Notes: a model not told the origin generated them from the sequence alone. A DNA stretch of 64,000 nt from Novosphingobium sp. G106 (GCF_019075875.1 NZ_JAHOOZ010000001.1:372001-436000), one strand, 5' to 3'; positions 1 through 8,364 are shown, counted from the stretch's first letter. A program made the numbers and translations.

Positions 1-777
1 CAGAATCGAGATGCGCGGCTGCGCCGATCCGCCGAAACTTAGGGCTTGCCCCGTGACCAGCCGACGAACTGGCTCACCGCGATTTGTCCGTGATTCTACA
101 GCGACCTCGATGGCGCCTTTGAGGAGTCTGACATCCACGCGTCCCCCTACCGTCAGTCCGACGTCGAACACGGTCCCGACAGCTTTCACCGAGCCGCCGC
201 CAGCTGCGACGAGGAACGGACGGGTTTCATGCGCCACTGCAAATCGCGCCCGGCCTCGAACCAACGTAAGATCGCGCCTTTCGATGCTGAACGAGGCGAG
301 CAGAAGGCTGTCCGTGTCGAGTGTGGCAATCGATCCATCGGCCAGTCGGAATTGCCGGATCTCCCCGAACCGGGTGGCCAGACGTTGCTGCGGGACCTCG
401 CCATTTCCCTGCGCGAGCGTAGAGCCAGGTCGGAACGCCTGGTTCGGCGTCAAAACAGCCCAAATCATGACTGCCCCTACGGCAGCGAACGCGAGCAGGG
501 CGGCTATCAAGGCCATCCGACCGATAGTTCCTTTCGGAACTGCCGGCGCGCGCGCGGGGTTGTGGGCAGAGAAGTCCGCGTTCTTCAACGCCTTACCCAG
601 GCTGAATGTCTCGGCGATCCGATTATAGGCCTCGCGGTGGAGTGCGCCTTCGTCGAGCCACGCCTCGAAATCGGCGCGTCGTGCTTCCGCATCCGGGCCG
701 CGCATGACCGCGAACCATTCGGCCGCTTCATCGCGCAGGCTGCCGCGCGAGGCCGGTAAGTCTGAGGCCCGTGTCAT
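1..777 (-). CDS. FecR-type anti-sigma factor (partial, runs off the left edge)
   Basis: The reverse strand is open from an ATG at 777 to the window edge (259 codons). The N-terminal part (EAAEWF, then FEAWL) is typical of the short domain in front of FecR proteins. A hydrophobic membrane segment follows near residues 87-110 (ALIAALLAFAAVGAVMIWAV), then a FecR-like periplasmic region (LADGSIATLDTDS, GTVFDVG). In this family the protein holds an ECF sigma factor at the membrane and releases it on a signal from a TonB-dependent receptor. Its start overlaps the stop of the upstream sigma gene (ATGA), so the two are translationally coupled. The partner receptor would lie left of the window. The C-terminus is not visible. 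Confidence 0.9.
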   Translation of the reverse strand, partial: MTRASDLPASRGSLRDEAAEWFAVMRGPDAEARRADFEAWLDEGALHREAYNRIAETFSLGKALKNADFSAHNPARAPAVPKGTIGRMALIAALLAFAAVGAVMIWAVLTPNQAFRPGSTLAQGNGEVPQQRLATRFGEIRQFRLADGSIATLDTDSLLLASFSIERRDLTLVRGRARFAVAHETRPFLVAAGGGSVKAVGTVFDVGLTVGGRVDVRLLKGAIEVAVESRTNRGEPVRRLVTGQALSFGGSAQPRISIL

Positions 778-1367
778 CCCCGCTCCAGAGCAGCGTCTAT
801 GTAAGCCAGCGCCCGAGCGACATGGTATTGCACCGTGGGAACCGAGATCGCGAGCTTCATTCCGATCTCGCGATAGGTCAGCTCTTCGACCCGGTGAAGC
901 AGGAAGATTTCGCGGGTGCGCTCCGGCAGCTCCGCCAAGGTCCGCCGGTAGATGCGCATGACATCCTCGGCTTCGATCCCGTGCGACTGGTCGGCATCGA
1001 CAGCCGGCTCGGTGCCCTCGCCGATGGGCAAGTGAAACGCGGCGAGCCGGACTTCCAGGCGCTTGGAGCGATCGTAGAGCAGATTGCGCGCGATGCGTTG
1101 CAGGTAGGCTCCGGGCCGAGGCAGGGCCTTTCGAGCCATGAAACCGGCGAGCCTCGCGAAGGCTTCCTGGACGAGGTCGGCCGCCTCGTCGCCCTGTCGC
1201 AGTCTAGCGCGAAAGTAGCGGGCGAGGCGGGGAGCTTCCAGCCGGTAGACCTCTTCGAGCGCTGTCGCGTTCCCGGCCGGCGAAAGCTGGATCTCGCTCG
1301 CGGTGACGGGCGGCACCGGAGGGTCTTCCGGATCGCGGATCCGGGGTTCGGCATTTGTGGGAGGCAT
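774..1367 (-). CDS. ECF-family RNA polymerase sigma factor (FecI type)
   Basis: A 197-residue protein with the two sigma regions of ECF factors. Region 2 includes DEAADLVQEAFARL, and the helix-turn-helix of region 4 includes LPERTREIFLLHRVEELTYREIG. The length is normal for the family, with a somewhat long disordered N-terminus. It sits directly upstream of the FecR gene with an ATGA overlap, the standard FecI-FecR order. It probably drives a TonB receptor outside the window in response to a siderophore or another large ligand; the ligand cannot be told from sequence. Confidence 0.92.
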   Translation of the reverse strand: MPPTNAEPRIRDPEDPPVPPVTASEIQLSPAGNATALEEVYRLEAPRLARYFRARLRQGDEAADLVQEAFARLAGFMARKALPRPGAYLQRIARNLLYDRSKRLEVRLAAFHLPIGEGTEPAVDADQSHGIEAEDVMRIYRRTLAELPERTREIFLLHRVEELTYREIGMKLAISVPTVQYHVARALAYIDAALERG

Positions 1368-1399
1368 GAAACCGCGTGGCCCTGCGGCCGGCGACGCTG

Positions 1400-1421
1400 C
1401 GCTCCGGCCTGCGCCGGAGCG
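1400..1421. repeat. Perfect 9-bp inverted repeat in the sigma-gene leader
   Basis: The arms CGCTCCGGC and GCCGGAGCG are separated by four bases, about 33 bp upstream of the sigma factor ATG. No T-tract follows on either strand, so it is not a clear terminator. It may be an operator or leader structure. The rest of 1368-1657 shows no gene. Confidence 0.5.
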
Positions 1422-1657
1422 TCAATCGACTGGGTGATAGCCATGAACGACGCTGCTACACGGAGTTCCGGCCGACCGACCGCCATGGTCGGACGTGTTG
1501 ATGCCCGGCAGGATGATCCTACAGGTTCGTCACCGGATGTCTCGAACCTGCCCGCGGATCATACCGCAGGCTCCGAGCACCGCAAGAGTCCTCGTGAAAC
1601 CGAGCGATCAGGCCCGATGATGGAATAGGACGGGTGCTGATGGAACGGCGGCAGCCC

Positions 1658-2062
1658 TTATCGAGACCTTGCAGCAAATTCCCGGGTGGCGGCTTCCACC
1701 GCGTCCATGAAATGGTCGAGCACGGCCTGCATGTCCTCGGTCAGCATGACATTCTGGCGCCGGTGATCACTGGTGTCCGGTGAGCGCGATACGGCGCCAA
1801 GCGCTTCAAGCCGGGCTGCCTGGCGATGTGCCGTAGCCGGCGGCCCGCCCGGTGCAAGGCAGGACTGATACACCTGTCTGTTTTCGAGCCGGGCCTCGTA
1901 GAGGTCGAGCAGGATTTCCTGATACGCGCTGGGTGAGAGCGCCTTTCGGGCTTCGACTGACAGATTTTTGCCGAACACGGTAACCTGGAGCCGATAAACG
2001 CGGAGCAGCCAGCGGCAGATGGCCAGACGCCGCGGTAGGATCGCTTCAGAATCGCCCGACAT
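1658..2062 (-). CDS. MarR-like winged-helix regulator
   Basis: A 134-residue protein starting at the ATG at 2062, chosen because GGAGG lies seven bases upstream; a GTG at 2068 is possible but overlaps that site. The middle reads as a MarR-type winged helix: SPSAYQEILLDLYEARLENR, then a recognition-helix region with TAHRQAARLEALGAVSRSPD and a wing DHRRQNVMLT. It is the last gene of the luxI-phyH group, about 40 bp beyond the dioxygenase stop, and may belong to that transcript. Effector and targets are unknown. Confidence 0.65.
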   Translation of the reverse strand: MSGDSEAILPRRLAICRWLLRVYRLQVTVFGKNLSVEARKALSPSAYQEILLDLYEARLENRQVYQSCLAPGGPPATAHRQAARLEALGAVSRSPDTSDHRRQNVMLTEDMQAVLDHFMDAVEAATREFAARSR

Positions 2063-2104
2063 CGGCACCCTCCGCAGTGTCCGGTATTGCCGCCGCTTCG
2101 AAAG

Positions 2105-2977
2105 TCATGCCACCGTCAGGCGTCCTTCGCGCCAGGCGAGGATAAGCGCTTCCTGGTCGTCACGAAGGCTGTCGACCGCGCCGAGCGATGACCCTTCCGC
2201 CTCCAGCAATGTCGACGGGCAGCGCCCCTCGTAGGTGCCGAGATTGGGCCGATGGGCCCGATAACCTGCAAGATCGGCAAGGGGCTGCGACAAGGTCTTG
2301 GCGAATTCGGGCGGATAGGCCAGCCAGGGCAGTTCGTACGGTTTCAGCCAGCCCAGGCTGTAGCTGATGATCATCCCCTTTCGCGACAAGGCGGTCGAAT
2401 TCGCGCCGCCACCGTGGAGAGTCGAGCCGAGGAAGATCAGCGCGTCGCCCGGGTTCATCTCTACGGCAACGGCATCTTCCTCGCCGATCAGCATCTCGTT
2501 CTGCCGCCGATGGCTTCCCGGCCAGATCCGTGTCGCGCCATTCTGAGCGGTGTAGGGGGTAAAAGGCCACATCACATTGACCAGATATTCCACCCCTTGT
2601 GCATGAATGGGCCACATGTCCTGATCACGGTGCGGCGCCTGGGCTTCACTGTTCGCTTCGATTTCGATGGCCTGGGTCAGGTTAAGTTGAACGCGTTCGC
2701 AATGCGGTCCCAGGACTGACTCCACGAGCTCCGTGATGAGCGGTTGAAGCACGAAGTGCTCCGTCCGTAAGGAACGTCGGAGCAACCCATGAAAGCGCTT
2801 GGTGCGATTCCCGTAAAATGAGCCAATTGAGTGCGGAGTTATCGCGAAGGTATCTGCAAAATCGTCCGAAATCGCGGTCACTAAAGCGGTCGGGACGACT
2901 CCTTTCGCGATGCAGTATCCGTCGTCCAGAAGTTGCCGTGTGAGGGAAGAGGTTTGGTCGTTCGCCCTGATGTCCAT
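2105..2977 (-). CDS. Phytanoyl-CoA dioxygenase (PhyH) family Fe(II)/2-oxoglutarate oxygenase
   Basis: A 290-residue protein. The start at 2977 has GAGG about eight bases upstream and avoids overlap with luxI; a longer ORF reaches 3052. The metal-binding H-x-D is seen in APHRDQDMW, with a distal histidine in STLHGGGANS and a following basic residue, the layout of the PhyH fold. Enzymes of this family hydroxylate or halogenate small molecules or CoA esters using O2 and 2-oxoglutarate. It begins 10 bp after the luxI stop, so the two are surely cotranscribed. A role in modifying the signal or a signal-controlled metabolite is inference. Confidence 0.85.
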   Translation of the reverse strand: MDIRANDQTSSLTRQLLDDGYCIAKGVVPTALVTAISDDFADTFAITPHSIGSFYGNRTKRFHGLLRRSLRTEHFVLQPLITELVESVLGPHCERVQLNLTQAIEIEANSEAQAPHRDQDMWPIHAQGVEYLVNVMWPFTPYTAQNGATRIWPGSHRRQNEMLIGEEDAVAVEMNPGDALIFLGSTLHGGGANSTALSRKGMIISYSLGWLKPYELPWLAYPPEFAKTLSQPLADLAGYRAHRPNLGTYEGRCPSTLLEAEGSSLGAVDSLRDDQEALILAWREGRLTVA

Positions 2978-2987
2978 GACCCGATCC

Positions 2988-3614
2988 TCAGCAGTGGGCG
3001 GCATCGAGATCGTCGAGCATGACAAGGCGTGACGGCACCCAGGTCCCGGCATCGCGGAGCAGATCCGGTGTCCGAGCCGAAATTTCTATGAGAAGCGCCC
3101 CCGTCATGGTTCGGTCCAACTTACGCGGCAGGCCGAGAGGCCTGCAATCCCAACCCAGCGCAAGCACCTGCGAGAGCCAGCCCGAATCTGCGATGCAGGT
3201 ATAGGCGTTGATTCGGCGAAGCCGGGCATATTCGACGACAGCCGTCGTCAAGGCGTTGCGCACCAGCCTGCGCTCGCTGGCCCGCAGCGATGGAGACAGG
3301 CAGCCACGCGTCAGTTCCCAGATGTCCGCGCCCGTGGGGACTTGCCCTTCACACAGGTCCGGGAAGATGTCGCCCAGGATGTGAGGTTCGTTCGTGGGGA
3401 TCAGTCGGATCGAGCCGCGGTGCGAACCGCGCTCGTCGGTGGAGATGCAATAGACGGTCCGCGGGCCGTCAAACTGATCGATCTCATATTGCCCGTCAAT
3501 GACGGGCACATCCCATTTACGAAAGTCGACGAATACGCGTTTCCGGTCGCGAAACATTGCATCGAACACGGGGTCGCAGCCCGGCCTTTGCGCGCCTTCG
3601 ATAATCTGGATCAT
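2988..3614 (-). CDS. luxI: LuxI-family acyl-homoserine-lactone synthase
   Basis: A 208-residue protein of normal family length. It shows the conserved N-terminal RKRVFVDFRKWDVPV, the acidic pair YEIDQFDG, GSIRLIPT, and the catalytic-region WELTRGCLS. LuxI enzymes join S-adenosylmethionine and an acyl chain to make an N-acyl-homoserine lactone. The luxR gene lies 80 bp upstream on the same strand and phyH follows. The start codon directly abuts a 36-bp hairpin that contains the ribosome-binding site AGGGGAG, so translation of this gene may be controlled by RNA structure or by a protein bound there. Confidence 0.95.
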   Translation of the reverse strand: MIQIIEGAQRPGCDPVFDAMFRDRKRVFVDFRKWDVPVIDGQYEIDQFDGPRTVYCISTDERGSHRGSIRLIPTNEPHILGDIFPDLCEGQVPTGADIWELTRGCLSPSLRASERRLVRNALTTAVVEYARLRRINAYTCIADSGWLSQVLALGWDCRPLGLPRKLDRTMTGALLIEISARTPDLLRDAGTWVPSRLVMLDDLDAAHC

Positions 3615-3650
3615 GGATGCACTCCCCTGTTGAACACAGGGAGTGCATCC
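3615..3650 (-). promoter_or_regulatory. Hairpin enclosing the luxI ribosome-binding site
   Basis: The plus-strand segment 3615-3630 (ggatgcactcccctgt) pairs with 3636-3650 (acagggagtgcatcc), with one bulged C and a five-base loop. The structure ends at the base before the luxI ATG. Read in the luxI direction, AGGGGAG, the only good Shine-Dalgarno site, lies inside the distal arm. It could be a translational switch, a LuxR-family operator, or both. Confidence 0.75.
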
Positions 3651-3672
3651 ACTGAGGTACGGGCTTCCTCAT

Positions 3673-3690
3673 ATCCTCTGGCTAGAGGAT
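3673..3690. promoter_or_regulatory. 18-bp dyad between luxR and luxI (lux-box-like)
   Basis: Perfect inverted arms ATCCTCT (3673-3679) and AGAGGAT (3684-3690) flank GGCT. It lies about 60-76 bp upstream of luxI and directly after the luxR stop. Length and position suit a LuxR-type operator at the luxI promoter. A weak terminator for luxR is the alternative, but no T-tract follows. Confidence 0.6.
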
Positions 3691-3694
3691 TGCC

Positions 3695-4447
3695 TTAGAA
3701 TCCAAAGATATCGGCGAAAGTGATGTTGCCGTCATAGAGCGCCCGCAACACCATGTAAGCGCGCTGCGCATTGCCGTAGGCGCGGCGCCCGGCTTCGACA
3801 TGATCGTGCGCCGTCGTCTTTGATATCCTCATAACGGCGGCGATCTCCGCGTCGGTCTTGCCGCGACCGACGAGTATCACGGACTCGCGTTGACGCTCGG
3901 TAAGATGCGGCACGGCGTCAGGTTCTTTGCCGTCCATCAATCGCATCAACCTGCGTGCGCATTCGAAAGCAAAAGTCGCTGCCATCTGGGCGAGCGCAAA
4001 GTTGTGCGGATGAATGTTCTCGAAGCTGCGGGCGACGAACGAGCAGGTTCCATTGTATTCGCCGGGCTGGTGCACTGGAATTGTGAGACCTTCGATCAGG
4101 CCATAGCGCCTGGCGCGCTCGATAATGTTGCGGTGCGGGTCTGTCATGTCGAGGCAGTTTGGGATCTCATCCCAGCGAAATGGCCTCACCATCTTGGCGC
4201 TTGCAGCATGGACCGGATCGTCCGCAAAAAAGCGTTTTTCCAAGGACTGTTCGATCCAGTCCGGAGCATAATTTGTCAGCCGGACGGCATTGCCTGGAGG
4301 CCGGGTCAGGTCGACGTGATGCCCAAGAGCAAATTGTTCGAAGCCGAGTTGACGGGTGATTTCCATCATGGTGGCTTCTAGGTCGGCAATCTTCACTGCG
4401 CCGCGCATCTCCTCAAGATATCGATTGAGATTGAAGGTATCGAGCAT
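3695..4447 (-). CDS. luxR: LuxR-family quorum-sensing transcription factor
   Basis: A 250-residue protein with both LuxR domains. The N-terminal autoinducer-binding domain has the conserved pattern NYAPDWIEQ, DDPVHAAS, FRWDEI and GLIEGLTIPVH. The C-terminal helix-turn-helix (residues about 180-240) has LTERQRESVILVGRGKTDAEIA and KTTAHDHVEAG. In this family binding of an acyl-homoserine lactone controls DNA binding. It lies immediately upstream of luxI on the same strand, so it is the cognate receptor. The helix-turn-helix recognition region is somewhat divergent. Confidence 0.95.
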   Translation of the reverse strand: MLDTFNLNRYLEEMRGAVKIADLEATMMEITRQLGFEQFALGHHVDLTRPPGNAVRLTNYAPDWIEQSLEKRFFADDPVHAASAKMVRPFRWDEIPNCLDMTDPHRNIIERARRYGLIEGLTIPVHQPGEYNGTCSFVARSFENIHPHNFALAQMAATFAFECARRLMRLMDGKEPDAVPHLTERQRESVILVGRGKTDAEIAAVMRISKTTAHDHVEAGRRAYGNAQRAYMVLRALYDGNITFADIFGF

Positions 4448-4833
4448 GTGAGCACCCCATTTCGCTGATGAACACGTTTCTCCTCCCCCCTCGTCAGGGA
4501 GAGCCGTTGCTCAACCGGCGAACTTGCTCTCAAGCGGCCAATCCCGTGACAGTCCCCACCGGGCCGTCTCTTCTAAGATGTCCACTTGAGTAGGCTGTTG
4601 TCCTCGCAAATCCAATATCAGTAGAGTGTGGCGACCCTGTCGTAAAAGTATCACAAATCGATCCGCCGTTGCGCGGATAAAATCCCACTTTGGACGATAG
4701 AGCCGGTGGATCATCGCCCTGCAGGATGGATCGGTCTTCTTGGGGCAAGCGGCAGAATTTGATCGCCACGGCGTTGCTCGCCTTGAAGCGAAGGAAGGTT
4801 GGGGGAGAGGGAGGCAGGCGAATGGAGTTTGCC
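4448..4833. other. Intergenic region between luxR and the mobile-element backbone
   Basis: This holds the luxR promoter region (minus strand) and the leader of the primase-like gene (plus strand). Long overlapping reading frames here have no recognisable protein features and run antisense to the next gene. I see no RNA gene, repeat or att site. Confidence 0.5.
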
Positions 4834-5749
4834 ATGGACAGAACAATCGAGCCCCCCCAGCCGCCAGACCCTTCGCAGCATCGCCTCCGATTTGGCCAAG
4901 CAACTTGGCGGCTATCAAACCGGCGCCGGCTTCATGTGCCGGTGTCCCGCTCACGCTGACCGGGAGCCCAGCTTGTCGATCCGGCTCGGAAACTCGGCAC
5001 TTCTGTTCAAATGCTTTGCAGGCTGCGACACGCTGGACGTCCTGCGCGAGCTGAGGACGATCGATACCCGCGTCTTCGAGACGGTATCGGGGGCCGGCGA
5101 TGCTTCGCAGATCGCCGCGCGCCAGGACTGGCTGCGTGGTCGCGCCCGCGACCTCTGGGACCAAGCTCGGCCTCTCGGCGGCACACTGGCCCAGGCTTAC
5201 CTCGAGAGCCGAAGCCTGAACGCGCGAGCGCAAGGGCTTCGATTCGCCCGCCGCGCGCCGCTGGGGCCGCGCCGTTCGGTGATCTACCGGCCGGCGCTGA
5301 TTGCAGCGCTTCATGATGCGGGCCGGCTAGTCGCTGTTCAGCGCATGTTTTTCGAAGAGGGACTGGGCCAGCTTGCATCGGATCTCGGCAATCCTCGCCG
5401 TTTGCTTGGGCGCCCTTTGGGCGGCGCCGTCATTCTTACTCGGGCCTCCGAGGTGCTCGGCCTGGCGGAGGGTGTCGAGACGGCCATGTCGGCGGCTTTG
5501 CTCCTCGGTATTCCGGTCTGGGCAACGCTCGGTAGCGAGAGGCTCCCGCACATCACGGTACCCGAAAGCGTTACGCGCCTGCTCATCCTCCCCGACAACG
5601 ATCGCGCCGGTCGCCTCGGCGCGAGAAAGGCGATGGCGGCCTATGCGCGATCCGGCCGCACTGTCGAGACGGTTTGGCCGCCATCTGGCTTCAACGACTG
5701 GAACGATGTCCTGCGCTCCGATGGGGATAGCGCCTTGTCCGCCGTTTGA
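4834..5749 (+). CDS. Toprim/zinc-finger primase-like protein (frame broken near the start)
   Basis: The protein has a zinc-ribbon-like CRCPAHAD ... FKCFAGCD near residues 35-75 and a Toprim-like region near the C-terminus (LGLAEGVETAMSA, LLILPDNDRAG), as in plasmid and ICE primase/helicase-type proteins. The best start is ATG 4834, with GGAG six bases upstream, but it is out of frame with the body. Removing one C from the seven-C run at 4852-4858 joins them to give about 304 residues. As written, the body frame can only start at TTG (4799 or 4829). It begins the backbone block and is followed by the ParB-like gene. A role in element replication or post-transfer priming is inferred. Confidence 0.8.
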
Positions 5750-5905
5750 ATTGCCGCCTGTTCGCGCTTTTCTGAACTGCGCAAGTGTCTCGGAAGGTAC
5801 GGCTGCCGCGGATTCAGGCCGCCGCGGTCCAGGAGGAAAAGGTGGGGGGAGGCTGATGCGGTCGGCTGCCCGATGGTCGGGGGGCGTCCGCATTGGAGAA
5901 CGCAA

Positions 5906-7930
5906 ATGTCCAATCCCAACATCATCTACGTGCGCGCACTCGACTGCTTCAAGTCGCCGCACAACGTTCGCACCCAAAGCGATGAAGCCGCGGATGCCGA
6001 GCTCGAAGCCAATATCGGCGAGACCGGCATGGTCTTGCAGAACCTCATCGGCGTGAAGGTTCCCCGCCAGCGCAACAAGTACGAGATCTACGGCGGCGGC
6101 CGGCGTCTCGAGGGGGTTCACCGCAACATCACCAGCGGCAAGCTGCCCGAAGATTTCATGGTCGCCGTGCACGTGCTCAAGTCCGCAGACGATGCCATCC
6201 AGATGAGTCTCGTCGAGAACTATCATAGCCTGGCGATGAATCCGGCGGACGAGTGCCGCGCGTTCCAGACGATCATCGAGCGCGAGAACAAGACGCCGGC
6301 CGATCTCGCGAAACGGCTCGGCGTCACCGAGAAATTCGTCCTGGGCCGCCTGCGTCTGGCAAACCTGGCAGAGCCCGTTTTTGCCGCTTTGCAGTGCGGT
6401 GACATCACGCTCGACGTTGCCAAGGCCTATGCGAGCACCGCCGACACAGATCGCCAGACCAAGGTCTTCGAGCAGCTTGCGGAGTCCTACTACGGTCACA
6501 ACGTCAACGAGATCCGGCGCAGCCTTGCTGCTGGTTCGTACAAGGGCGCGGACCCCAAGGCTCTATTCGTCGGCCGCGAAGCCTATGAGGTGGCCGGCGG
6601 CAGGATCGAGGGCGATCTGTTCTCCGACACTGCGAGCGAGGTCTGGCGCGACGGCGAGATCCTCGACCGCCTGGTCGAGGAGAAGCTTGGCAAGGCCGCA
6701 GAGGCCATGCGTCAGCGCGAAGGGGTGCGCGAGGTTCGGACGGTCGCAGCAAGCAGCGTGCCCTACAGCGAGACTTTTCAGCTTGCGCGCGTTACCGGCA
6801 CACCCGTGCCGATGAGCGAGGAAGCCGAGCGGCGCAAGGCGGAGATCGAAGCGGAGATCGACCAGATCGAGGCCGCGGCGGCCGAAGTCGAAGACTACAC
6901 CGAAGAACAGTCCGATCGCCTGGAAGCGCTCGAGGAAGAGCTTGGCGGTATCGTCGAGCCGGCCTGTATCGTCAGCGATGAGGAACGCGCCTCGGCGATC
7001 GCCTACCTCATAATCGGTCCGGACGGTGAACCCGTCCTCCACGAGCAACTCTACGTCGAGCCGGCGGATTCTGCGGAAGTCGACGGTGAGGGCGAGGACA
7101 ATGCCGATGGAGGCTCGGGCGATCCGGACGATGAAGACGAAGCTGTCCCTCCCGGTGAGACCTACAGTCAGCGTTTGCGCGACGAACTGGCGATCATGAA
7201 GACCGAGCTGCTTGCGCTCCACATCGCGAACGACCCCCCGTTCGCGCTCGATCTCGGCATCTTCATCATGGTCGATGACGCCTGCCGGCTCGGCTACAAT
7301 GGGATGCCGAGTGAACTCAGGGCAAAGGCGCCAAGCTCGCGTGTTACCGGCTTCGAGAGCCAGACCGCTGCGGCAAATGCCTGGGCCGAGCTCGACAAGG
7401 CGCTCGATCGATCCTGGCTCGACCACCGCGAGATCCACGAGCGCTACGACGCGTTCTGCTCGCTCGAGGATGCAGCGCGGGCGGCCTGGCTTGGATGGGC
7501 CGTCGCGCGGACGATCCATGCCGTACCTGAAGGCCAGACGGGCAGCACCTTTCTGTCCCACCTCGGCGCCAAGCTCGGGATCGATGTGGCGGCGTGGTGG
7601 CGTCCGACCGCGCGCAACTTCTTCGACCGTCTGACGAAGCCCGCAATTCTGAAGCTTCTCGAGGTGATTGGCGGTCCTGCGCTGAAGAGCCGCTACGGTG
7701 CCGCGCGCAAGTTCGATCTTGCCGTATCCGCCGAGAAGCTCTTCGCGGGCGATGTCATCGCCGACGTCGACGTTAAGGAGAAGGCCCTGGCCTGGCTGCC
7801 GATGTCGATGCGCTTCATCTCTCCAGCCAATATAGACAACGAACTCGTCGAGACCCCCTCGAACGGGACTGTTATCAAAGGTGACGTCGATAAGCCTCAA
7901 ACTGGCGAGGGTCTGCCCGAGGCTGCCTGA
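5906..7930 (+). CDS. Large ParB/Spo0J-like protein
   Basis: 674 residues from ATG 5906, with GGAG nine bases upstream. The N-terminal ParB/sulfiredoxin-like domain shows NVRTQSDEAADAELEANI, the nucleotide-binding-region motif GGGRRLEG, and ENYHSLAMNPADECRAF. A helix-turn-helix follows (TPADLAKRLGVTEKFVLGRL, residues about 135-155). A coiled-coil or acidic linker (EIEAEIDQIEAAAAEVEDYTEE and a Glu/Asp-rich run near 400) leads to a long C-terminal region I do not recognise. At roughly twice the usual ParB length, with no ParA next to it, it may act in element maintenance or gene control rather than classic partition. A strong terminator follows. Confidence 0.85.
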   Translation: MSNPNIIYVRALDCFKSPHNVRTQSDEAADAELEANIGETGMVLQNLIGVKVPRQRNKYEIYGGGRRLEGVHRNITSGKLPEDFMVAVHVLKSADDAIQMSLVENYHSLAMNPADECRAFQTIIERENKTPADLAKRLGVTEKFVLGRLRLANLAEPVFAALQCGDITLDVAKAYASTADTDRQTKVFEQLAESYYGHNVNEIRRSLAAGSYKGADPKALFVGREAYEVAGGRIEGDLFSDTASEVWRDGEILDRLVEEKLGKAAEAMRQREGVREVRTVAASSVPYSETFQLARVTGTPVPMSEEAERRKAEIEAEIDQIEAAAAEVEDYTEEQSDRLEALEEELGGIVEPACIVSDEERASAIAYLIIGPDGEPVLHEQLYVEPADSAEVDGEGEDNADGGSGDPDDEDEAVPPGETYSQRLRDELAIMKTELLALHIANDPPFALDLGIFIMVDDACRLGYNGMPSELRAKAPSSRVTGFESQTAAANAWAELDKALDRSWLDHREIHERYDAFCSLEDAARAAWLGWAVARTIHAVPEGQTGSTFLSHLGAKLGIDVAAWWRPTARNFFDRLTKPAILKLLEVIGGPALKSRYGAARKFDLAVSAEKLFAGDVIADVDVKEKALAWLPMSMRFISPANIDNELVETPSNGTVIKGDVDKPQTGEGLPEAA

Positions 7931-7937
7931 TGTGATG

Positions 7938-7970
7938 GCCGGGATCGCGCTCAATTGGCGCGATCCCGGC
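7938..7970 (+). terminator. Hairpin terminator after the ParB-like gene
   Basis: Perfect 13-bp arms (GCCGGGATCGCGC and its complement) with a seven-base loop, eight bases after the stop codon, followed by a modestly T-containing stretch. It separates the ParB gene from the toxin-antitoxin operon. Confidence 0.75.
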
Positions 7971-8021
7971 TTCAGAAGTTTCGGTTGTTCGGTGCGACGT
8001 CCATGTATCGGGCAATGTGGC

Positions 8022-8056
8022 TTGGCTAGCCAATCGTATATTGTGGCTAGCCAATC
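8022..8056. promoter_or_regulatory. Tandem palindromic operators upstream of the first toxin-antitoxin pair
   Basis: The 13-base sequence TGGCTAGCCAATC occurs at 8023-8035 and again at 8044-8056, exactly 21 bp (two helical turns) apart. Each copy contains the palindrome TGGCTAGCCA. They lie about 40-70 bp before the antitoxin start, where a promoter is expected. This is the usual layout for autorepression by a dimeric antitoxin. Confidence 0.8.
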
Positions 8057-8094
8057 TGGATTTGCATGCTATATCTGTGCAAAGGAGATCTGCC

Positions 8095-8364
8095 GTGGCG
8101 CGTGCTGACCAAACGCAATTTAATGTCCGTTCTGCGTTCGCGCGCGCGCGGGCGCACGAACTGGCAAAACTGACAGGCATGACGGCGACTCAGATCGTCG
8201 AGGAGGCCTTGCGCGGCTACGTACCTCCGACAGCTGCTGCAAAGGTTAGCGGCCTCGTCAAACGCGGACCTATTTTGGTCAAGCCAGCAGGCAGTAAAGT
8301 CATCAGCGCTGCAGAAGCCGAGGCTGCGCTGGACGCCGCTCGAGAGCGCGGTCATGGCGATTGA
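8095..8364 (+). CDS. VapB-type antitoxin (PSK-operon regulator-like)
   Basis: 89 residues from GTG 8095, chosen because AAAGGAGA lies about seven bases upstream; the frame is open further upstream but has no such site. The N-terminal half reads as a short DNA-binding region (AHELAKLTGMTATQIVEEALRGY), followed by a charged, probably disordered toxin-binding tail. It overlaps the PIN toxin gene by 11 bp. Antitoxins of this type neutralise the toxin and repress their own promoter; the tandem operators just upstream fit this. Confidence 0.8.
   Translation: MARADQTQFNVRSAFARARAHELAKLTGMTATQIVEEALRGYVPPTAAAKVSGLVKRGPILVKPAGSKVISAAEAEAALDAARERGHGD

Noticed and set aside
4511..5314. Minus-strand frame of 267 codons
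   Set aside because: Antisense to the primase-like gene, Arg/Pro/Ser-rich composition, no motif or ribosome-binding site.
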